Shown in pieces: positions 44,272-51,100 of a DNA stretch of 64,000 bases. The position numbers were made by a program, and so were the translations under genes. The notes under the pieces were generated by a model. It saw only the letters and a program-made list of their open reading frames with translations. It was not told the origin of the DNA and did not search any database. This stretch comes from Ardenticatenaceae bacterium (GTDB lineage Bacteria; Chloroflexota; Anaerolineae; Promineifilales; Promineifilaceae): positions 284,009-348,008 of the forward strand of contig JACKBU010000001.1 in NCBI GenBank assembly GCA_020634395.1, in the 5' to 3' direction. Position 1 is the stretch's first letter; each line of letters opens with the position of its first letter.

Positions 44272-44348
44272 CTTTCACAAACCTATCTCTGGGGGTTAGC
44301 CCCAGAACTCATTGACGAAAATAACCCGAAGGGAAAGTATAACAACGT

Positions 44349-44579
44349 TCAAGGCGAAGGCAATTCGACGATTTCTCCATCGGCCGTCAGTTGTTCGATG
44401 CGTAAGGTGGCCTGGCTAAGCTGTTTATTGCAGCGTTCGGCCAGTTTTTGCCCGCGCTCAAACAAAGCCAGCGATTCATCCAACGTTAATTCGCCGTCCT
44501 CCAGGCGTGCCACAATGAGTTCTAATTCTTGCAGCGCTTCCTCAAATGATAAACTTTGCAAATCTTTTTCCGTTTCCAT
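44349..44579 (-). CDS. xseB: Exodeoxyribonuclease VII small subunit
   Basis: A 76-residue XseB: SFEEALQELELIVARLEDGELTLDESLALFERGQKLAERCNKQL is the full family domain. It binds XseA to degrade single-stranded DNA. ATG 44579 has AGGAG nine bases upstream; a TTG three codons earlier is too close to that site. Last gene of the operon with xseA and a Nudix gene. Confidence 0.95.
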   Translation of the reverse strand: METEKDLQSLSFEEALQELELIVARLEDGELTLDESLALFERGQKLAERCNKQLSQATLRIEQLTADGEIVELPSP

Positions 44580-44628
44580 CTGCTTCAACTCCTTTTAGGG
44601 GCCGGCAAGCGGCGTTTTTGCCTGGAGA

Positions 44629-45108
44629 TCATAACGTTCCAACTGTCGGCTGATGGTCGCCCTGCAAATATTCGTTCAGAATCTTCCTGGTTCCCTGGCT
44701 CATCTGCGGCGGCAGGTCAGTTAAGGGAAAGAAGCGGTACTCCTCTATCTCGAAATCCTTCTGCCCGTCCAGGTGGAAATCCTCACACAAAAAGTACACA
44801 ACATGATCGCTCTTGTAACTTTTGAGGTTGGAATAGAGACCCCAAAAGTGCAGGCCGGCCATCTCTGCACCTACCTCTTCACGCGCCTCGCGCCGGGCGG
44901 CGGCATCGAAGGTTTCGCCGCGTTTGAGGCCGCCACCGGGAAAAAACCAGCCCGGTTGGTATGTGTGCCACACCAGCAGCACAGAACCGTTCTGGATCAG
45001 AACAAGCCGCACTCCCCAGCCTAAAGGTCTAAATATGCGCCAGTAAACTCTACCCAGAAAATAAAGGATTCGCGCTCTTAGATGCAAGTTATATTGCCTT
45101 TTTGTCAC
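44629..45108 (-). CDS. Nudix hydrolase
   Basis: A 159-residue protein with a perfect Nudix box GGGLKRGETFDAAARREAREEVGA. The preceding VRLVLIQNGSVLLVWHTYQPGWFFPGG is the usual substrate-side strand. It hydrolyses a nucleoside diphosphate derivative, identity unknown. It starts at GTG 45108, 15 bp after xseA, and sits between the two subunits of exonuclease VII, so its expression is tied to theirs. Confidence 0.92.
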   Translation of the reverse strand: MTKRQYNLHLRARILYFLGRVYWRIFRPLGWGVRLVLIQNGSVLLVWHTYQPGWFFPGGGLKRGETFDAAARREAREEVGAEMAGLHFWGLYSNLKSYKSDHVVYFLCEDFHLDGQKDFEIEEYRFFPLTDLPPQMSQGTRKILNEYLQGDHQPTVGTL

Positions 45109-45123
45109 TGCCGGTTGAGGACG

Positions 45124-46350
45124 TCAATCACCCACACGCACGTCAAACTGACCATCCGACACTTGAACAGTGAGAGAGTCGCCGGAGGCAACATGGCTGA
45201 TAGAGCGAACCACACGGCCGTTTTCCCTCAGCCTCACAATCGCATAGCCGCGTGAAAGCGTAGCCAGCGGGCTAACGGCCGTTAGCCCGGCCACAGCCAC
45301 AGCCAACCGCCCCTGCTCCTGGGCCAGCCGATGATTCATCGCCCGATCCAGCCGCGCCAGAGTCACATCCAGCCGCTGGCGGTTGTTGTCCAACCGCCCC
45401 TGCGGGCTGAGATGCGACAAAGCGCGGACCAACGTCTGCACTTGCCACTGCTTCTGCCGGATCAGATCCTGCATTTCGCTCTGCAGCATGGCCTGATAGC
45501 CGGCCAGCAACGGCCGTATCTCTTCAATATCCGGCGTCGCCAGTTCCGCCGCCGCCGAGGGCGTGGGTGCGCGCCGGTCAGCCACAAAATCGGCAATCGT
45601 AAAATCTGTTTCGTGCCCCACCCCGGTGATGACCGGATGTTGGGCAGCAAATATGGCCCGCGCCACGCGCTCATCGTTAAACGCCCACAAATCTTCGATA
45701 GAGCCGCCGCCGCGCGCCACGATGATCGTGTCGATGTCGGTACGGCCGTCTAGCCACTGCAAGGCCCGCACAATTTGCGGCGGCGCCTCCGCGCCCTGCA
45801 CCAGCGTCGGAGCGATCAACACTTCTACCAGCGGATAGCGACGGTTCAGGACGTTGAGAATGTCGCGCAAAGCGGCGGCATCGGCCGAGGTGACAATACC
45901 AATTTTGTGCGGCGTAAGGGGGATAGGCTTTTTATGTTCGGGATCAAACAGACCCTCGTCGGCCAGGCGCTGTTTAAGCTGCTCGAAGGCAACGGCCAGG
46001 TTACCCCGGCCGGCCGGCTGCAGGCGTTCCGCGTAAAGCTGATACACACCGCCAGCCTCGTAGACGGAGATACGGCCGTTTGCCAGCACCGCATCCCCTT
46101 CACCCGGCTCAAAAAAGAGCCGCTCCGCCGCCGACCGCCACATCACGCACTTAATTTGCGCCCCAGCATCTTTTAGGGTGAAGTACAAGTGGCCGGAGCG
46201 CGCCCGGGTAAAATTGGAAATCTCGCCGCCTACGGTGACATCTTGCAGACGGTAGTCGATGGCGAACATTTCCCGAATGTAGGCTGTCAGTTCGCTGACA
46301 CTCCAGGTCGACTGGCTAAATTGATTTGCTTCGCTGACAAAAAGACCCAT
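45124..46350 (-). CDS. xseA: Exodeoxyribonuclease VII large subunit
   Basis: A 408-residue XseA: the N-terminal OB domain (SVSELTAYIREMFAIDYRLQDVTVGGEISNFTRARSGHLYFTLKD), the catalytic domain with GIVTSADAAALRDILNVLNRRYP and IIVARGGGSIEDLWAFNDERVARAIFAAQHPVITGVGHETDFTIADFVADRRAPTPSAAAE, then the coiled-coil helices. Nuclease acting on single-stranded DNA with XseB. GAGGAG lies upstream of the ATG. Confidence 0.97.
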   Translation of the reverse strand: MGLFVSEANQFSQSTWSVSELTAYIREMFAIDYRLQDVTVGGEISNFTRARSGHLYFTLKDAGAQIKCVMWRSAAERLFFEPGEGDAVLANGRISVYEAGGVYQLYAERLQPAGRGNLAVAFEQLKQRLADEGLFDPEHKKPIPLTPHKIGIVTSADAAALRDILNVLNRRYPLVEVLIAPTLVQGAEAPPQIVRALQWLDGRTDIDTIIVARGGGSIEDLWAFNDERVARAIFAAQHPVITGVGHETDFTIADFVADRRAPTPSAAAELATPDIEEIRPLLAGYQAMLQSEMQDLIRQKQWQVQTLVRALSHLSPQGRLDNNRQRLDVTLARLDRAMNHRLAQEQGRLAVAVAGLTAVSPLATLSRGYAIVRLRENGRVVRSISHVASGDSLTVQVSDGQFDVRVGD

Positions 46351-46374
46351 CGCGCACTCCTCTTCTGTGGCTGG

Positions 46375-46854
46375 TTATCGGCCAGACTGTTCCTGCTCGG
46401 CGCGCCAGGTATGATATTCTGGCACGTCCTCGCCCACCGACCAGAAGAAAAAGTAAGCGCCCATCGGTCCCATAAACTTAAACTGCCGGCTGAATTTTTT
46501 GACGCGCTCGTTGTACGCCTGCCCATCCAGGGAACGCAAATAGTTGTAAAAGGAACCATGCTGGCGAATTAGATCCTGGCAGACGCGGGCGTTGTGGATG
46601 GAGGCCTCTATTTTACGGCCGTTACGCACAATCCCTTTATCTTCCAGCAGCCGCTCCACATCTTCTTCCGTAAAAGCCGCCACCTTATCCACGTCGAATC
46701 CGGCAAACGCCGCCTGAAAATTCGGCCACTTCTGCCGAATCACCTGCCAGCTAAACCCGGCCTGAAATACTGCCTGGGTAATCTTTTCCAGGTAACCCGC
46801 ATCATCCTCCGGCACAGCCCGGGGCGGAATTCTTTCTTCATCAGGTACTGTCAT
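46375..46854 (-). CDS. DNA-3-methyladenine glycosylase I-like protein
   Basis: A 159-residue Tag-family homologue: YLEKITQAVFQAGFSWQVIRQKWPNFQAAFAGFDVDKVAAFTEEDVERLLEDKGIVRNGRKIEASIHNA is the HhH-type core, followed by FKFMGPMGAYFFFWSVG. Tag removes 3-methyladenine from DNA. The N- and C-terminal Cys/His residues that bind zinc in E. coli Tag are missing, and the N-terminus is different, so activity or substrate may differ. ATG 46854 (GTGAGG upstream) is preferred to 46920, whose extra residues come from repeat DNA. Confidence 0.8.
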   Translation of the reverse strand: MTVPDEERIPPRAVPEDDAGYLEKITQAVFQAGFSWQVIRQKWPNFQAAFAGFDVDKVAAFTEEDVERLLEDKGIVRNGRKIEASIHNARVCQDLIRQHGSFYNYLRSLDGQAYNERVKKFSRQFKFMGPMGAYFFFWSVGEDVPEYHTWRAEQEQSGR

Positions 46855-46861
46855 GAAAACC

Positions 46862-46925
46862 TCACTGCCTGTTTGGTTGATCGCTCGTCTGGCAGCCAAC
46901 CTGACCAACCAACAAACCAACTGCC
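46862..46925. repeat. TTGGTTG/CAACCAA repeat upstream of the Tag-like gene
   Basis: GTTTGGTTG and, inverted, CCAACCTGACCAACCAACAAACCAAC; same unit family as 63240-63335. Confidence 0.55.
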
Positions 46926-47037
46926 GTTAGAACATACGCTCTGATTTTATGAGGCTTTTCCCCTGGCGGCAAACGCAGTTGTCCAACCGCCGAAGATCAT
47001 GTTAAAATTTTTTTATTATGCTACCTGGAGGTGACGT

Positions 47038-47385
47038 CTGGAAAGTTTAGAATTTGCCCACGTATTGGTTGATTCAATCCTGGATAAAAAAGGCAGCGAC
47101 ATTGTGCTGCTTGATTTACGAGAACAAAGTATTTTCGCCGACTACTTTCTTATCTGCAACGGAGAAAATGACCGCCAGATCCGGGCCCTGGCGGAAAGTG
47201 TGCGCATGGAAGCCAAGCAGGAAGCCGGCGTTGTGGCCAACGGCGTGGAAGGCATCCCCGAAGCCGGCTGGATCCTGATCGATTTTGGCGATCTGGTTGT
47301 ACATGTTTTTTCCCCGGATAAACGCGACTATTACAGTCTAGAAGATTTGTGGACCGATGCGCACGTAGTCTTGCGCTTGCAGTAG
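47038..47385 (+). CDS. rsfS: Ribosome silencing factor RsfS
   Basis: A 115-residue RsfS/Iojap protein that binds L14 and blocks subunit joining: DKKGSDIVLLDLREQSIFADYFLICNGENDRQIRALAESV and WILIDFGDLVVHVFSPDKRDYYSLEDLW. The family N-terminus (xxSLEFAxxLVDSILDKK) requires translation from before 47065. The only candidate is CTG at 47038, six bases after GGAGG; a TGA lies two codons further upstream in frame. A TTG at 47065 would cut nine conserved residues. So a CTG start is proposed, with a short overlapping ATG frame at 47019 as competitor. Confidence 0.9.
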   Translation: MESLEFAHVLVDSILDKKGSDIVLLDLREQSIFADYFLICNGENDRQIRALAESVRMEAKQEAGVVANGVEGIPEAGWILIDFGDLVVHVFSPDKRDYYSLEDLWTDAHVVLRLQ

Positions 47386-47411
47386 TGCCTTACATCTTCA
47401 CCGACTAAAAA

Positions 47412-47442
47412 CGAAAAGAGCGCTGCTGGAGCGCTCTTTTTA
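47412..47442. terminator. Bidirectional terminator of rsfS and ndk
   Basis: AAGAGCGCT (47416-47424) pairs with AGCGCTCTT (47430-47438); T-run on the right, A-rich on the left. Confidence 0.88.
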
Positions 47443-47469
47443 TTTCTTTAGGCGTTGGCCAAACAGATT

Positions 47470-47919
47470 TTACTCGCGAATCCAGCTGTCGGTGACGCGC
47501 GCCCAATCGACTAACTCATCGGCGCTAAAGAAGAGGTTGACCTCTTTAACGGCGTTGTCCGGGCTGTCTGAGCCGTGGACCAGGTTACGGCCGATTTCCA
47601 TGCCAAAATCACCGCGGATGGTGCCGGGGGCGGCAGCTACCGGATTGGTAGCGCCCATGGTCGAACGAGCGGCCGCGATGGCGTCCTTGCCTTCCCAGGC
47701 CATAGCGACCACCGGACCAGAGGTGATGTAGTCGACGAGGTTGTTGTAAAACGGCCGTTCCCGATGCACCGCGTAATGCTGTTCAGCCAGTTCACGCGAC
47801 ATCTGCATGAACTTCATGCCCACCAGCTTCAGGCCACGGCGCTCAAAACGCCCCACAATTTCCCCTATCAGACCGCGCTGCACGCCGTCCGGTTTTACCA
47901 AAATCAATGTACGTTCCAT
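47470..47919 (-). CDS. ndk: Nucleoside diphosphate kinase
   Basis: A 149-residue Ndk: MERTLILVKPDGVQRGLIGEI, GPVVAMAWEG, and GTIRGDFGMEIGRNLVHGSDSPDNAVKEVNLFF with the phosphoacceptor His in NLVHGSDS. It moves the gamma phosphate between nucleoside triphosphates. ATG 47919 is the start; a TTG precedes it directly. It ends at the hairpin shared with rsfS. Confidence 0.97.
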   Translation of the reverse strand: MERTLILVKPDGVQRGLIGEIVGRFERRGLKLVGMKFMQMSRELAEQHYAVHRERPFYNNLVDYITSGPVVAMAWEGKDAIAAARSTMGATNPVAAAPGTIRGDFGMEIGRNLVHGSDSPDNAVKEVNLFFSADELVDWARVTDSWIRE

Positions 47920-47970
47920 CAAAATTTACTCCCAAAAAATATGATTACTGACAAATTTGTGTTCCGGTGA

Positions 47971-48012
47971 ACAGCTATTCAGGTGTAGCCATCATGCAAC
48001 ACCTGAACACCT
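47971..48012. repeat. TTCAGGTGT inverted repeat
   Basis: TTCAGGTGT (47978-47986) pairs with ACACCTGAA (47999-48007). Same unit as the repeats around the four-helix-bundle ORF. Confidence 0.7.
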
Positions 48013-48025
48013 TCACAGGCAGCAA

Positions 48026-48072
48026 GGAAGGACGAAGAACTCTAGCTATTGACCTTTGTTCTTCGTCCTTCC
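48026..48072. repeat. 14-bp inverted repeat between ndk and the TPR gene
   Basis: GGAAGGACGAAGAA (48026-48039) pairs perfectly with TTCTTCGTCCTTCC (48059-48072). There is no T-run on either side, so it is not a standard terminator, although it follows the giant TPR gene on the minus strand. Confidence 0.75.
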
Positions 48073-48113
48073 GGGTTAAACTTTTAAGCTGACGCTAGAT
48101 TTGTACCTGATTT

Positions 48114-51100
48114 TTACATCTGGTCAAGCGCCTGCCGGTAAGTATCCAGCGCTTTTTGCAACTGCCCATTGCGCATGTAGGCGTCGCCCAACATGCGGCG
48201 CACCAGCGGACGATCCGTATGTTGGCTGGAAGCAGCTTCCAGATCGGCAATGAGCGTGTTGAGGCCTTCTCCCTTTTCTACCAGTGCAGCGTAGTCTTTC
48301 AGGGCAGTCTCAACCTCGCCGCTGGCCAGCGCTTCTCGGGCTCCATTCAGCTGCTCTTCGTCTACGTCCAGTGCTGATAACCCCAAATCCATATCCGGTA
48401 TCAACAGATCCTCATCCAGATCGGCCGTATCCGGCAGAGAACTTCCACTTAATGGGCCAGTCTCTGATTTAGGCAACAAAGGGCCAGTTTTGCCGGAAGT
48501 CGGAACCGGTGGCAGCTCCGCGTGCAGATCGCCCGTGCCGCTGATGGTTGCTTCCTCTTCGGCGGCCAGCCAGCCATCCAGGTCTGGTTCTGGCAGCGAA
48601 CCCAGCCAATCGGTATGCCCGCCCACACGCAGATACTCATCCTCACCTTCGGTGGTCAGCCAGTCGGGCAGCGAATCCGCCACTTCATCCAGCTCAGCAG
48701 AGGTTTCGTCGGCAGCAAACAGATCGGCGGTTGCTTCGTCCGCCAACGCTGCGTCGTCCGCTTCTTCTTCCTCTTCGTCGGCCGCCGCGGCAGCCTGGGC
48801 CGCGGCGATCCAGGCTGGAGCATCCAGGTCTTCATCCACGGCCGTTTCCGGCGTCACGCTTGGCAGTTCATCCAAAGAGGTACCCTGGCGAGCCGCCAAC
48901 TGTTCCAGCCAGGCCATGGCGTCGTCGATATCATCTGGCACACCCAGTTCTACTTCTGGCTCACTGAGTGGGGCAGTTTCGTCCAGCAGCGTCTCCAGTT
49001 CTGCAGCGAGTTCATCAGCCGGTGTAAGCCCATCGGCAGACTGAGTCGCTTCTTCTTCAGCAGCGGCTTGGGCCGCGATCCAGTCAGGCGTTTTCACCTC
49101 ATCGTCCGTCTCGGTGACGGTAGGCAGTTCGTCCAACGAAGCGCCCTGGCGAGCCGCTAACTGTTCCAGCCAGGCCATGGCGTCGTCGATATTTTCCGGC
49201 ACGTCAAGGTCGGCTACGGCCGTTTCTTCCACTTCCTCATCCACCGCGGCCGTTTCGGTTGGAGGAACGGCCGTCAGGGCAGCCAGCGTTTCCTCATCGG
49301 CGTCGTGGAGCGACGGCAGTTCATCCAGAGAAGCCCCCTGGCGAGCCGCCAGGCGTTCCAACCAGGCCATCGCTTCGTCGGGATCGTCGGGAATGGCTTC
49401 CAGATCAAGGTCTGCCGTATCTTCCAGCGCGGGCAGGTCGCCCTCATCCGCTGTTTCTTCAATAATGAGTGTCTCCTCGACGATGGTGGCAACAACGGCC
49501 GTATCCGCTTCGGGTTCCTGCGGCAGCTCCAGGGCCTCCTCCAGAAAAGTTTCCAGGTCATCGGATTCTTCGGAAAGCTCTTCCGGCTCTGTTACCGGCT
49601 CTTCTTCTGGAATGGACGGCGTGAGCGCCAGCATATCGAGTTGATTGAGGGCAGCTTCCAGATCTTCGTCGGAGACCTCGACTTCGTCCAGGTCAAAGTC
49701 GGCCATGTCTTCAGCCGGTTCCATGTCGACTTCGCTTTCTAGCCAGGCCAGTTCAGCCAGCAAGGCCGAGGTAACGGCCGGTTGTTCGGGAGCCGCCGGC
49801 TCAGATTCGGCCTCGTCGACTGTCAACCAATCGGGAACGGCCGTTTCTTCCTCTTCCGCTTCCTCTGTTTGGGCCAGATCATCCAGCCAATCCATCGCTT
49901 CGGACAAATCATCGCCAGCCTGGGAAACCGCCGTGGTTTCGACGACAAACAAATCCACTTCCTCTACCTCACTATCCATTTCTTCCGGAGCAAACGGCCG
50001 TGCGTCTGTTGTCGTCTCCTGGTCGGCGGCCAGTTGTTCCAACCAGGCCATCGCATCATCCAGCTCCTCGTCGGCTTCGTCAGCGGCTTCGGCTGTGATT
50101 TCTGCAGCGGCAGAAACCTGATCTTCGCCTTCTAGATCGCCCAGTTCGGCCAGCACATCCTCACCAAAGAAATCGTCCAGGTCCGTTTCCTCCGTGATCG
50201 AAGGCAGTTCATCCAGAGGCGCGCCCTGGCGGGCGGCCAGCCTTTCCAGCCAGGCCATCGCTTCGTCGGGATCGTCGGGCACATCCAGGCTAAAATCTTC
50301 ATCGACGGCCGTTTCCTCTCTCACTTCGGCGGCAATTAGCGTGACTTCAGCCTCACCCAACTCATCCAGGTCAAATAATTCGGACACCTCGCCCGCTTCA
50401 TCCTCAGATGCGGCTTCTTCTGTTTTAACGGAGGGCAGTTCATCCAGAGGCGCACCCTGGCGGGCCGCAAGCTGTTCCAACCAGGCCATGGCCGCTTCCG
50501 GGTCGTCGGGCGGCAGTTCCAGGTCTTCTTCCGCAGGCGCTTCAGCCAAAGGTTCGGCTTCACCGGCCAGGGCAAACAGGTCGTCAAAGTCGAGGTCTTC
50601 AGCGACTGTCGGCAGCTCTTCCACCGGCGCGTCGGGTTCACCGGCCAGATCTTCCAGCCAGGACATCACATCGTCCAGATCGTCGGGAAAATCGGCGGCT
50701 TCCGGTTCGGAAACCGCTTCCGATTCCTGTTCTTCCCGTGGCTCATCGCCGCTGAACATTGTTTCCAGTGCCTCTTCGGTGAGATCTGCAGAGACTGGTT
50801 CATCCTCTGGCCACTGCCAGGTGGGCAGTTCTTCCACGGCTTCCGGCTGCGCTTCATCCGCGGCAAGAGCATCCAGCCAGTTAAGGTCTGGCTCTTCTTC
50901 CAACGGCACGGCCGTAAAGGCGGCGGGTTCTTCCTCTTCGGCAGAAACGGCCGTTTCCGGTTCTTCCGGTTCTTCCTCTTCCGCAGCTCGAGCACTGGCC
51001 AACTCGTCCTCGTCCATCACCATCCATTCCGGCAGTTCGCCCGTGTCGTTCAAAACATCCAAAGCCGAGCTTTCTGCACCGGACATAGCCGCCAGGTCAT

